In this document: positions 56,785 to 64,000 of the stretch, piece by piece
Layout of the letters: each line of letters starts with the position of its first letter
How positions within the stretch are numbered: the first letter of the stretch is position 1
NCBI RefSeq assembly: GCF_900112755.1
Contig: NZ_FOMW01000012.1
Coordinates: 1-64,000 of the forward strand
Source: Sulfitobacter brevis
GTDB lineage: Bacteria > Pseudomonadota > Alphaproteobacteria > Rhodobacterales > Rhodobacteraceae
Length of the DNA stretch: 64,000 nt
Direction: 5' to 3'
Made by a program: the position numbers and the translations under genes
Notes under the pieces: generated by a model
What the model was told of the DNA's origin: nothing
The model's input: only the letters and a program-made list of their open reading frames with translations
The model's database searches: none

Positions 56785-57214
56785 GGTGCCTCTTCCAAAC
56801 TATAAAAACGTCTAATGCCGTTGAACTGATTACGAATGCCGAATGCCTATGATCCAAACCGACCTTAACTTCGCTCGATGCAATATAGGCGGGTGATTTC
56901 TACCAGCAAATACATTTTACGTGAATATGCAAGTAAATGGTTAACATTTCTGCAACTCAAAGGATAGCGTGTTTCCGGCTCTCTTTGCCGTACGAGCCCG
57001 CAACACATACCACTATCAGAATAAATTGCCTAGTCTGCACCCTGGCGCCGCGCGCTAAGGCCCTACCCTGGCGTGAATTGATTCCACTCATAATTGAATA
57101 AAATTCTAATCTTATGGTTAATATCTCGCCTTTAGGAGCGCTGTTGGGAGCACTATCAGCTTTTAATCGCTCTCAGCCGAAGCCGCTGCGCCACGATTGT
57201 CACCGCAACGGCCA
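56785..57214. other. 430-base non-coding gap
   Basis: AT-richer sequence between the start of the XRE regulator and the end of the LysR gene. I see no tRNA, no ORF with a ribosome-binding site and no convincing terminator hairpin. It must contain the XRE promoter. A short plus-strand ORF at 57114 runs into the LysR gene antisense and is not considered real. Confidence 0.5.
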
Positions 57215-58093
57215 TCACACAGCTCGCAGTTTAGCCGCGCCAAACGTGCTGGAAAACGCCGTGCGGAGCAATTCGGCCAGATGTAGCGCCACCTCCCCAG
57301 TCGCTGCCTGCCCGCCGTATAGGTTGATCTGTTGGCGCGGCAGTTTCGGCAAGGTGCCGCCGTGGTCGATCCGCTCCAGATAGGGCGGCTCGGTTCCTTC
57401 GATCATGGCATGGGCGGCCAAATCGGCGCTAACGGCGGCTTCGATGGTGCGGTCGCTATCGGTGTCCACGCTCATCTCCCACGGAATATCCGCGGCATCC
57501 AGGGCGGCCACGACGTCCGGTCTGAACATGCAAAAGCGGCAGAATGCCAGCCGCAACGGGCGCTGACGCCAAGCCACACCGCCCGGTGCACCAACCCAGA
57601 GCAATTCTTTCACTGCCAGTGTTTCCGCCCCACGGTCCGGTGCCGTTTCGGTGGTCAGGACCAGATCACAATCGCCCTTGGCGAACTGCTCGCGCAACAC
57701 CTTTGTATGGGAGGCCTCAAGCTGCACCTTCACGCGCGGATAGGCCGCGTGAAACTGCCTGAGCACATAGGGGATCGCCGGATAAACAATGTCATGCGGC
57801 ACACCGAGCCTGATCTCGCCCTCGAAAGCCTGATCGGTCAGCCGTCCGATTACCTCGTCATTCAGCGCCACCATCCGGCGTGCATAGGCCAGCAGCTGCT
57901 CACCCGAGGGGGTGAGCGCAATGGTGCGGCCCGATCGGTCCAACAGGTTCAGCCCCAGAATTTTTTCCAGCCGCTTCAACTGCATTGAGACCGCCGACTG
58001 GGTCAGGTGCAGAAATCCGGCAGCCCGCGTGACGCCGCCAGAATCGGCCACAGCAACAAAAGACCGCAGGGTCGTGATGTCGAGATTGCGCAT
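57215..58093 (-). CDS. LysR-family transcriptional regulator
   Basis: A 292-residue LysR regulator: N-terminal winged HTH (TLRSFVAVADSGGVTRAAGFLHLTQSAVSMQLKRLEKILG, about 5-45) and the periplasmic-binding-like effector domain (EIRLGVPHDIVYPAIPYVLRQFHAAYPRVKVQLEASHTKVLREQFAKGDCDLVLTTE). It is divergent from the DUF1127 gene with 121 bases between starts, where a palindrome of T-N11-A type lies. Effector unknown. Confidence 0.92.
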   Translation of the reverse strand: MRNLDITTLRSFVAVADSGGVTRAAGFLHLTQSAVSMQLKRLEKILGLNLLDRSGRTIALTPSGEQLLAYARRMVALNDEVIGRLTDQAFEGEIRLGVPHDIVYPAIPYVLRQFHAAYPRVKVQLEASHTKVLREQFAKGDCDLVLTTETAPDRGAETLAVKELLWVGAPGGVAWRQRPLRLAFCRFCMFRPDVVAALDAADIPWEMSVDTDSDRTIEAAVSADLAAHAMIEGTEPPYLERIDHGGTLPKLPRQQINLYGGQAATGEVALHLAELLRTAFSSTFGAAKLRAV

Positions 58094-58095
58094 AT

Positions 58096-58110
58096 ATCAA
58101 TATCCCTGAT
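58096..58110. promoter_or_regulatory. candidate LysR box
   Basis: ATCA-N7-TGAT, containing the T-N11-A pattern (58097 to 58109), lies three bases before the LysR start in the divergent gap to the DUF1127 gene. Position and symmetry fit autoregulation, but the motif is short. Confidence 0.3.
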
Positions 58111-58214
58111 GTGAGTCGGAACAAACATTCATTTTTATTATGTTCACGTCCGCGCCATATATCAAGCATCAGAATACAAAACGCTCAAACATCACAAAAA
58201 CGAAAGGCTTCAAC

Positions 58215-58442
58215 ATGATCGCCCTGCACAACACGCAACTCGAAACCCGTTCCGCCGCCTCGCGCAAAGCCCCTCGCACTGCCCTGAATGGGCTTCTGCA
58301 CCGGATTGCGGCCTGGCGCAGCCGCCGCGCGCTCGCCGCGCTCACAACCGACCAACTGCACGATATCGGCCTCTCACGCGACGCTGCGGACAAAGAAGCC
58401 CACCGCGGGATTTGGGACGCGCCCGCCAACTGGCGCTGCTAA
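58215..58442 (+). CDS. DUF1127 small basic protein
   Basis: A 75-residue protein whose second half (RIAAWRSRRALAALTTDQLHDIGLSRDAADKEAHRGIWD) is the DUF1127 (YjiS-like) motif with its Arg-rich start and DIGLSR core. Small DUF1127 proteins in alphaproteobacteria affect RNA degradation and phosphate or carbon balance. The start at 58215 removes an AT-rich leader. A weak GC hairpin overlaps its stop (58441-58464). Confidence 0.85.
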   Translation: MIALHNTQLETRSAASRKAPRTALNGLLHRIAAWRSRRALAALTTDQLHDIGLSRDAADKEAHRGIWDAPANWRC

Positions 58443-58566
58443 CCCGCGCAAAGCTGCGGGGTTTCGGGGAAATAGTCTTGAATATCAGGCCCACACATCC
58501 GATATTCACTACAATACCCGTGACCGAGCCTCTCGGCACGCAACTTTTGCCATATGGAGGTCATAG

Positions 58567-59343
58567 ATGGCTGACGTGAATACAATCCGGAGCGCTGCCG
58601 GTACCCGCTCCGCTGCCATAGACGCGGGGCTGCGCGCGCATATGAACAAGGTGTACGGCACCATGTCCATCGGGATGCTGATTACCTTCGCGGCCGCTTG
58701 GGCGCTATCCGGGCTGGCGGTCACGACCGATCCTGCCGCCGGTGTCGCACAGCTCAGCGAAAGCAAATATCTGACGCAGCTTGGCTATTATCTTTATGCT
58801 TCACCGCTCAAATGGGTCGTGATGTTCGCGCCTCTGGCCTTTGTTTTCGGCTTTAGCGCGATGATCAATCGCATGTCCGCCGCCACGGCGCAGGTCGTTT
58901 TCTATGCCTTCGCAGCAGTGATGGGCGTCTCGATCAGCTCGATCTTTCTGGTCTTCACCGGCTATTCCATCGCGCAGGTCTTCTTGATCACTGCCATCGC
59001 TTTTGCGGGGCTGTCGCTTTATGGTTATACCACCAAGAAGGATATCTCCGGCTGGGGTAGCTTCCTGATCATGGGTGTCATCGGCCTGATCGTTGCGTCG
59101 ATCGTGAACATCTTCCTCGCCTCTTCGGCGCTGATGTTCGCAATTTCCGCCATCGGCGTGCTGATCTTTGCGGGCCTTACCGCCTACGACACGCAAAAGA
59201 TCAAGACCGAGTATCTGGCCCATGCGCATACCGGTGACAGCGAATGGTTGGGCAAAGCCGCAATCATGGGCGCGCTGAACCTCTACCTCGACTTCATCAA
59301 CATGTTCATGATGCTGCTGCAACTCTTCGGCAACCGCGAATAA
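58567..59343 (+). CDS. Bax inhibitor-1/YccA family membrane protein
   Basis: A 258-residue protein with seven helices. The start MADVNTIRSAAGTRSAAIDAGLRAHMNKVYGTMSIGMLITFAAAWAL and the last part GLTAYDTQKIKTEY, then GALNLYLDFINMFMMLLQLFG are diagnostic of BI-1/YccA (TMBIM-like) proteins, including the conserved di-aspartate-type region near TAYDTQ. Bacterial members are proposed proton- or calcium-leak channels or FtsH regulators. The ribosome-binding site GGAGGTC is strong. A terminator follows. Confidence 0.93.
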   Translation: MADVNTIRSAAGTRSAAIDAGLRAHMNKVYGTMSIGMLITFAAAWALSGLAVTTDPAAGVAQLSESKYLTQLGYYLYASPLKWVVMFAPLAFVFGFSAMINRMSAATAQVVFYAFAAVMGVSISSIFLVFTGYSIAQVFLITAIAFAGLSLYGYTTKKDISGWGSFLIMGVIGLIVASIVNIFLASSALMFAISAIGVLIFAGLTAYDTQKIKTEYLAHAHTGDSEWLGKAAIMGALNLYLDFINMFMMLLQLFGNRE

Positions 59344-59369
59344 TCTGCCGATATTTCTGATGTACGACA

Positions 59370-59408
59370 ACGGGCCGATCCTCACAAAGGATCGGTCCGT
59401 TTCTGTTT
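59370..59408 (+). terminator. terminator of the Bax inhibitor-like gene
   Basis: A 12-bp stem with one G-T pair (ACGGGCCGATCC / GGATCGGTCCGT), a 7-base loop and a T-rich tail (TTCTGTTT) starting 27 bases past the stop codon. Confidence 0.8.
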
Positions 59409-59481
59409 GGCCATGCCAGACCTGCCGGCTTGTGACAAAGAGCGCGTGCGGCAAAGCCGCTCCTTTGAATGAGCTGACCCG

Positions 59482-60168
59482 TCAGATCCCGCCGAACAGC
59501 CGCCCGACGGCTGCCGTGACGGCCATCGCAAGAGTTCCCCACAGTACCGCACGCCTCACTGCAGGGCCCTTGGGCGCGCCGCCGAAATGCGCGCCGACGC
59601 TGCCTAGCAATACCAGAGCCAACACCGCCACACCGGCCACCACAGCGGCCCTCAACCCCATCGGAGCCACACCCACAGCCAGCAAAGGCAAACCACCCCC
59701 GACCGCAAAGGCCAGTGCCGAGGCGCCCGCCGCCTGCAACGGGTTTGCGTTGCCAGCCAGCCCGAACATCCCCAACTCTTCGCGGGCATGGGCGCCAAGC
59801 GCATCGTGATCGGTCATTTGTGCTGCGACCTCCAACGCAAGATCGCTCTCGACGCCGCGATTCTCCAGCCCTTCGGCGAGTTCGCTCAGCTCGTAATCGG
59901 GGTCTTCGATCAGCGCGACCCGCTCGCGCTCCAGATCGGCTTCCTCCACATCGGCCTGCGCGGAAACCGAGACATACTCGCCTGCCGCCATCGACAGCGC
60001 ACCCGCGGTCAGCCCCGCCAATCCGGTCAGCATCACGTTGCTATGGACCATCCCCGCCGAACTGACCCCAACCAGCAGGCTGGCAGAGGAAACAATACCG
60101 TCATTGGCACCGAGCACAGCGGCGCGTAGCCAATTGCTCCGGTTGATGTAATGGCCTTCTTTGGGCAT
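59482..60168 (-). CDS. VIT1/CCC1-family iron/manganese transporter-like protein
   Basis: A 228-residue membrane protein starting HYINRSNWLRAAVLGANDGIVSSASLLVGVSSAG, a near-perfect match to the VIT1/CCC1 family, followed by GLTAGALSMAAGEYVSVSAQADVEEADLERER (helix 2 and the acidic loop that forms the cytoplasmic metal-binding domain). Three more helices follow. Relatives move Fe2+ or Mn2+ out of the cytosol. No ferritin-like domain is fused. Confidence 0.9.
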   Translation of the reverse strand: MPKEGHYINRSNWLRAAVLGANDGIVSSASLLVGVSSAGMVHSNVMLTGLAGLTAGALSMAAGEYVSVSAQADVEEADLERERVALIEDPDYELSELAEGLENRGVESDLALEVAAQMTDHDALGAHAREELGMFGLAGNANPLQAAGASALAFAVGGGLPLLAVGVAPMGLRAAVVAGVAVLALVLLGSVGAHFGGAPKGPAVRRAVLWGTLAMAVTAAVGRLFGGI

Positions 60169-60235
60169 GAAAGCGCCCCCCGATAAAACAAATAGGCGCG
60201 TCCCTTACACAGGCACGCTGTGGGGCGCAATCAGC

Positions 60236-60385
60236 TTAGAAGGGTTCAGTGCCGATACCGGTAAATCCGACGCTATGCGAATAAGCGCCACCAAATACCG
60301 GCGACGGGGGCGGGCCGCCCAGTTGACCGGCGCAGGCCGAAACAAAGCTGATAAGAGCCACTGCAATCAGTGTTTTTCGGGTCAT
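60236..60385 (-). CDS. 49-residue lipoprotein
   Basis: A short gene with AAGGAAAT before the ATG. The product has a lipoprotein signal (MTRKTLIAVALISFVSAC, lipobox V-S-A-C18) and a 31-residue Gly/Pro-rich mature peptide (AGQLGGPPPSPVFGGAYSHS, then VGFTGIGTEPF). Function unknown. A 15-base palindrome (60406-60420) lies 20 bases upstream of its start, in its probable promoter, as part of a cluster of CTGACAG-type motifs. Confidence 0.68.
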   Translation of the reverse strand: MTRKTLIAVALISFVSACAGQLGGPPPSPVFGGAYSHSVGFTGIGTEPF

Positions 60386-60405
60386 GGTAATTTCCTTGGC
60401 AGAGG

Positions 60406-60583
60406 ATACCTGACAGGTATCGCCGCTCTACCCTGACAAAGCAAGCTGCACGACAGGACAGAAAGCGGCTGTGAGGGCGTGCGCTGCCTGTCAGGCATCT
60501 GACGTCCCTAGGGGATATTGTGAGCGCCTGCGCCCTGCAATCCTCTGACAGCTATCGCGAGCTGCCGTTTGACCCGTCAGGCA
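60406..60583. promoter_or_regulatory. cluster of CTGACAG/CTGTCAG motifs
   Basis: This 178-base non-coding stretch has a perfect palindrome ATACCTG-A-CAGGTAT (60406-60420) plus related words on both strands: CCTGACA (60432), GCCTGTCAGGC (60486), TCTGACG (60499), TCTGACAG (60545) and CCGTCAGGC (60574). The recurrence in a promoter-sized region between the small lipoprotein and rpmG suggests a multi-site operator. The regulator is unknown. Confidence 0.4.
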
Positions 60584-60614
60584 GCAAGACCCGGCACACC
60601 TGCCGCCACAAACG

Positions 60615-60639
60615 AAAAAGGCCGCGCTGCAGCGCGGCC
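60615..60639 (-). terminator. intrinsic terminator of rpmG
   Basis: A perfect 20-base GC palindrome (arms GGCCGCGCTG and CAGCGCGGCC, 60620-60639) followed on the minus strand by TTTTT. It lies 26 bases past the rpmG stop. Confidence 0.88.
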
Positions 60640-60664
60640 CTTCAAGAACTAAGGTCAGGCGATC

Positions 60665-60832
60665 TTACTTGATCTTGCCTTCCTTGTACTCGACGTGCTT
60701 GCGGATAACGGGGTCGTACTTTTTGATGACCATTTTCTCGGTCATGGTACGCGCGTTCTTTTTGGTGACGTAAAAGTGGCCTGTACCCGCGGACGAGTTC
60801 AGGCGGATCTTGATTGTGGTTGGCTTCGCCAT
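60665..60832 (-). CDS. rpmG: 50S ribosomal protein L33
   Basis: A 55-residue protein reading [20 protein letters not shown] and ending EYKEGKIK, a clear L33. It has TVGT-like [15 protein letters not shown] in place of the Cys pairs of zinc-binding L33, so it is the Cys-free form that does not need zinc. A minor difference from the E. coli protein is the N-terminus ([10 protein letters not shown] against AKGIREKIKL). It is a single-gene transcript with its own terminator, downstream of rnpB on the same strand. Confidence 0.95.
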   Translation of the reverse strand: MAKPTTIKIRLNSSAGTGHFYVTKKNARTMTEKMVIKKYDPVIRKHVEYKEGKIK

Positions 60833-61011
60833 TGGTCTTCTCCTGCTGCACCGCCCGGCCCTGCGGGGTGCGTGAATCCTGAAGCTTGGCTTCTAAGGAT
60901 GTGCGGCCCCGAGTCAACCGCTATTTCGCCCGTCGTCGCGTCCACTCCGGCAAAAACCTGCTTTTTGAGGCACCTTTCACCATTTCGCTGTAAAAGGTCG
61001 GGAAAGGTCAA

Positions 61012-61421
61012 TTTGCGTGGAAGGCCTATAAGCCGGATTTTGTCTCCCCCGAACCGAAGTTTGAGGGTGGATGACCATTCATCTAACCACACCGTTGCCG
61101 ATGCAGCTACAGCTGCCAACCCGGACCTGCTGGGGAAGAAGCATCCCCGCCCGTTGCCGAGCACGCGGTCCCTATTTGGCATTGCTCCCAGTGGGGCTTG
61201 CCCTGCCGCCCCTGTTGCCAGCGGCGCGGTGGGCTCTTACCCCACCGTTTCACCCTTACCCCAAAGTCCCCGCAGAAGCGGCTGTTCGGGGCGGTTTATT
61301 TTCTGTGGCGCTCTCCGTCGGGTTGCCCCGCCCGGGTGTTACCCGGCACCGTATCTTCTTGGAGTCCGGACTTTCCTCGACCTTGTTGCCAAGACCGCGG
61401 TCATCCAGCCTTCCACGCCCG
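61012..61421 (-). ncRNA. rnpB: RNase P RNA, bacterial class A
   Basis: Read on the minus strand, this region contains GAGGAAAGTCCGGACTCC (the universal P4/J3-4 region) and, near the 3' end, ACAAAATCCGGCTTATAGGCC, both diagnostic of RNase P RNA. The two ends pair as helix P1: GCGTGGAAGG (61409-61418) with CCTTCCACGC (61015-61024). The ends are approximate. It cuts 5' leaders from pre-tRNAs with the protein RnpA. It begins about 50 bases past the amidase stop, so its promoter lies in the end of that gene. Confidence 0.95.
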
Positions 61422-61470
61422 CCTGCCCTAGCCTCGCGACCAAGTGGCGTCAATGGTGCAGCAGCACTGG

Positions 61471-62136
61471 CTAGGACGGCAAGGCCGCAAGATCGGCAGG
61501 CACCAGCGGCCCCTGACCTTGCGGGCGAAACCGTAGGCGCACGGCGGCCAGCAGCGTGGCGTCATCGACAGCAGCGGTAAAACCAGCCGCCTTGGCCGCT
61601 TGCCGGAACCGCTTGGCGTCAACCGCACCTTGAGGCGCGCCGACAAAACCCTGCCGCGCCAGCCCCTGAAGCGCCAGCCGCGACCAATCGAATCGCGGGC
61701 CGGGATCAATCTTGCGCCCCGGTGCGAGATCGGAATGCCCGATCACCCCTTCGGGCGGAATATCCCAGCGCGCCATGATGCCGCGCAACAGCGCTTCCAG
61801 CGCCGCCATTTGCGGTTCGGAAAACGGATGGGTGCCACGGTTATCAAGCTCGATGCCAATGGAACGGGAATTGATGTCGGTCTGCCCCGCCCATTCGCCA
61901 GCGCCCGCATGCCACGCGCGCTGGTCCTCAGCGACCATTTGTACAACGCAGCCCTTGGCAGAGATCAGGTAATGCGCTGACACCTCGGCACTGGGGTCGC
62001 ACAACCGCTCAAGCGCGGCCTCAGCGCTTTGCATCGCTGTGTAGTGCAACACGATCAGCTTTGGCGTCAGCCCGTCGCGCCGCGCCCCGCAATTGGGGGA
62101 CGGGCATTGCGCAATCTCGGCTGAAGGCACCGGCAT
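61471..62136 (-). CDS. AmpD-like N-acetylmuramoyl-L-alanine amidase
   Basis: A 221-residue zinc amidase (Amidase_2 fold) that cuts the lactyl-peptide bond in muropeptides. Zinc ligands appear in LIVLHYTAM (His), the later GVIGHSDLAPGRKIDPGPRFDW (His and Asp), and the catalytic region SIGIELDNRG (Glu). A C-terminal peptidoglycan-binding-like segment follows. No signal peptide, so it should act in the cytoplasm in wall recycling, as AmpD does. The excalibur lipoprotein gene lies directly upstream, abutting its start. Confidence 0.88.
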   Translation of the reverse strand: MPVPSAEIAQCPSPNCGARRDGLTPKLIVLHYTAMQSAEAALERLCDPSAEVSAHYLISAKGCVVQMVAEDQRAWHAGAGEWAGQTDINSRSIGIELDNRGTHPFSEPQMAALEALLRGIMARWDIPPEGVIGHSDLAPGRKIDPGPRFDWSRLALQGLARQGFVGAPQGAVDAKRFRQAAKAAGFTAAVDDATLLAAVRLRFRPQGQGPLVPADLAALPS

Positions 62137-62907
62137 TTAGCCTTGTGCGGCGCGCCGGAACGGGGTCGGATCCCAAGTGCAGGCAAAGCCGTCGCCGTCA
62201 GGGTCCATGCCCGAACGGTCCCGCTCTGGCCCACCGGCCTCCAAAAACGCGAGCTGCGCCTGATCGGCATGATTGTATTCGGAGCAGGCACGGTCGTACT
62301 TGCGCGCCTTGTTCAAGCCAACGCGGGTATAAATCTGGGTGCCGACAGCATTTTTTGTGCTCAGCGCATAGGCCACGATATTGGGGCCTGCATCTGCGCG
62401 GTTCGGCAGCGCTTCGGGCTGGATGACCTCATAGGCCGCCCGATTCGCGGCGATCCGTGCGGCATCATCCCCGATGGTGCGCTGGTCAGCGACCGCGTCA
62501 AAGTTATTCTCACGCGAAATACCAGCCGAATCAACCGCCGATGGTGCGGGATTGGACGGGCTGGCCTGAATAGGGGAAATGCCCGAATTGGTTGCCGCAT
62601 TATTGCCCAGACCATTGTTGGACCCCTGACGCGTGGCTTCCAGAACCCGCGCGGTTTCTGCCGCCGTCGCCGCGGCAGAGCCGTCATTCGCCGAAGAATC
62701 AAAACCAGATGCAGAAAGCGGCGCCGAGGAAACCTCGGACGGGGCCGGAACCCCAGCCAGAGCCGCATCGCGCTGTTGCTGCTGCTGTTCAAAAGTACCG
62801 TCAAACCCCACACCGGTGCCGGAATCAGGGCCGGAGTCAGGAATAGCGGGCTGACATGCTGCAAGCGTCACGCCTGCTGCAAGAACGAAGAGTACACGTG
62901 TGATCAT
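62137..62907 (-). CDS. lipoprotein with C-terminal excalibur domain
   Basis: A 256-residue lipoprotein: signal MITRVLFVLAAGVTLAAC (lipobox L-A-A-C18), a low-complexity linker rich in Ser, Ala and Gln (EQQQQQRDAAL), and a C-terminal domain with RACSEYNHADQAQLAFLEAGGPERDRSGMDPDGDGFACTWDP. The DPDGDGFAC run is the excalibur calcium-binding motif, so this part likely binds Ca2+. The start at 62907 gives the signal peptide. Its stop abuts the amidase start, so the two are likely co-translated; it may act on or near the cell wall. Confidence 0.8.
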   Translation of the reverse strand: MITRVLFVLAAGVTLAACQPAIPDSGPDSGTGVGFDGTFEQQQQQRDAALAGVPAPSEVSSAPLSASGFDSSANDGSAAATAAETARVLEATRQGSNNGLGNNAATNSGISPIQASPSNPAPSAVDSAGISRENNFDAVADQRTIGDDAARIAANRAAYEVIQPEALPNRADAGPNIVAYALSTKNAVGTQIYTRVGLNKARKYDRACSEYNHADQAQLAFLEAGGPERDRSGMDPDGDGFACTWDPTPFRRAAQG

Positions 62908-62960
62908 CTGACCTGCTTTTTCCAACTGCCGTGACCGGACATTCAAGTCCGAACGGGCTT

Positions 62961-64000
62961 TTACCACCATTTTTCGGGCTTGGCCACAAAACCGGCCCGT
63001 TTCTCCAACGCATAGGCGGAAGACAGCAAATCCGCCTCCTCCCATGGCCGACCGATCAATTGTAGGCCCAAAGGTAGCCCCTGACCATCCTGCCCCGCAG
63101 GCACCGAAATCCCCGGCAATCCCGCAAGGTTCACCGTCACGGTAAACACGTCATTGAGGTACATCGCCACCGGATCTGCATCGGTCATTTCACCCAATCC
63201 AAAAGCCGCCGACGGCGTGGCAGGCGTCAGGATACAATCGATACCTTGGGCAAACGCGTCCTCAAAATCACGCTTGATCAGAGTTCGCACCTTGCGCGCG
63301 CGGTTGTAATAGGCGTCATAAAAGCCCGCTGACAGTACATAGGTGCCAACCATCACGCGGCGCTGAACCTCGTGGCCGAAACCTTCAGCGCGGGTGCGTT
63401 CATACATCTCGGTGATGCCATCACCCGGTGCCAGTTTGGCACGGTGGCCATAGCGTACCCCGTCATAGCGCGCGAGGTTGCTCGACGCCTCCGCAGGCGC
63501 AATCACATAATAGGCGGGCAGCGCGTATTTGGTATGCGGCAACGAGATATCGACGATCTCCGCGCCTGCATCCTTCATCATCGCAATACCGTTCTGCCAC
63601 AGCGCATCAATCTCCGCCGACATGCCGTCCATACGATATTCGCGCGGAATGCCGATTTTCTTGCCGCGCATATCCCCGGTCAACGCAGCTTCGAAATTCG
63701 GCACCGCCAGATCGACCGAGGTCGAATCCTTCGCGTCATGCCCGCACATCGCTTCGAGCATGATCGCCGCATCGCGCACGTTCTTGGTCATCGGTCCGGC
63801 CTGATCCAGCGACGAGGCAAAAGCCACCACGCCCCAACGCGAACAACGCCCGTAAGTCGGCTTGATGCCGGTAATGCCGGTAAAGGCCGCAGGCTGGCGG
63901 ATTGAACCACCCGTATCCGTGCCCGTTGCGGCCAGACACAGGTCCGCCGCCACGGCCGCCGCCGACCCACCAGAGGATCCGCCGGGCGTGAGCGCCGCAT
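62961..64000 (-). CDS. gatA: Asp/Glu-tRNA amidotransferase subunit A, 3' part (cut by window edge)
   Basis: The frame is open to the right edge, so the first part is missing (roughly 140 residues by comparison with GatA length). Visible features are the amidase signature [39 protein letters not shown], with the cis-Ser and nucleophilic Ser, and [34 protein letters not shown] just after, as in GatA. The protein ends [16 protein letters not shown]. GatCAB converts misacylated Glu-tRNA-Gln and Asp-tRNA-Asn to the correct forms. gatC would be expected upstream, outside the window. Confidence 0.94.
   Translation of the reverse strand, partial: AALTPGGSSGGSAAAVAADLCLAATGTDTGGSIRQPAAFTGITGIKPTYGRCSRWGVVAFASSLDQAGPMTKNVRDAAIMLEAMCGHDAKDSTSVDLAVPNFEAALTGDMRGKKIGIPREYRMDGMSAEIDALWQNGIAMMKDAGAEIVDISLPHTKYALPAYYVIAPAEASSNLARYDGVRYGHRAKLAPGDGITEMYERTRAEGFGHEVQRRVMVGTYVLSAGFYDAYYNRARKVRTLIKRDFEDAFAQGIDCILTPATPSAAFGLGEMTDADPVAMYLNDVFTVTVNLAGLPGISVPAGQDGQGLPLGLQLIGRPWEEADLLSSAYALEKRAGFVAKPEKWW

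Noticed and set aside
57114..57383. Plus-strand ORF of 89 residues
   Set aside because: Runs antisense into the LysR gene and has no ribosome-binding site.
60642..60917. 91-residue minus-strand ORF over rpmG
   Set aside because: Out of frame with the L33 gene at 60665-60832, which is certain.
60695..61474. Plus-strand ORFs of 259 and 169 residues over the RNase P region
   Set aside because: The sequence is a structured RNA on the minus strand; open frames are chance.

Overview
The window is a GC-rich chromosomal segment of an alphaproteobacterium. It most resembles the Rhodobacteraceae (marine Roseobacter group), although the genus cannot be fixed from sequence alone. The evidence is the short (446-residue) ProS, HdaA next to ppk/ppx, a PccR/ScfR-type propionyl-CoA regulator beside pccB, a betI-betC-betB-betA cluster that includes choline sulfatase, a DUF6497-like protein, and a class A RNase P RNA. 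It reads as core chromosome, with one mobile element cut by the left edge.

Layout. 1-0.6 kb: 5' part of an IS110-family transposase and an AT-rich scrap of membrane-protein coding sequence. 0.7-9.8 kb: PaaI-type thioesterase, HExxH lipoprotein, small transporter, Ldh-type dehydrogenase, lolD-lolC/E, proS, pepT and an FAD oxidoreductase. 9.8-15.9 kb: AI-2E-family permease, hdaA, ppk1, ppx (polyphosphate synthesis and breakdown) and a small exported protein. 15.9-18.8 kb: EEP-family phosphohydrolase, TerB/J-domain protein, GNAT and VOC proteins. 19-31 kb: the methylmalonyl-CoA block. It holds mcm, pccA, pccB and the regulator pccR, with small lipoproteins, a sulfotransferase-like gene and an MFS exporter interspersed. 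TTTGCAAA-type half-sites lie in front of pccB/MFS and of pccR. 31-38.9 kb: nuclease, bet operon (choline-O-sulfate to choline to glycine betaine) with a BetI-box palindrome and two long hairpins between betB and betA, then EamA and LysE/ArgO exporters.

39-50.6 kb: yebC, then two 590-residue SLC13 permeases flanking a 680-residue Gly/Ser/Thr heptad-repeat protein and an APH-like kinase, then an EamA exporter, a YmdB-like phosphodiesterase and a Hint-domain protein. 50.6-56.8 kb: 5-formyltetrahydrofolate cyclo-ligase with mgtE, two purine deaminases (guanine and 8-oxoguanine), hisN and an XRE regulator. 57-64 kb: LysR regulator diverging from a DUF1127 gene, Bax inhibitor-1-like protein, VIT-family protein, a 49-residue lipoprotein, rpmG, rnpB, an AmpD-like amidase, an excalibur-domain lipoprotein and a gatA cut by the right edge.

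How it fits together. Propionyl-CoA is carboxylated by PccAB and isomerised to succinyl-CoA by Mcm; no epimerase gene was seen here. PccR probably controls at least pccB. The bet operon turns choline-O-sulfate into the osmoprotectant glycine betaine. The item most worth following up is the heptad-repeat protein (42436-44478). It has no visible N-terminal signal, about 57 near-perfect 7-residue repeats, a folded beta-rich C-terminal region and an acidic tail. Other unexplained structures are a cluster of CTGACAG/CTGTCAG motifs (60406-60583) and the double hairpin in the bet operon. All calls come from reading the sequence; no database search was run.
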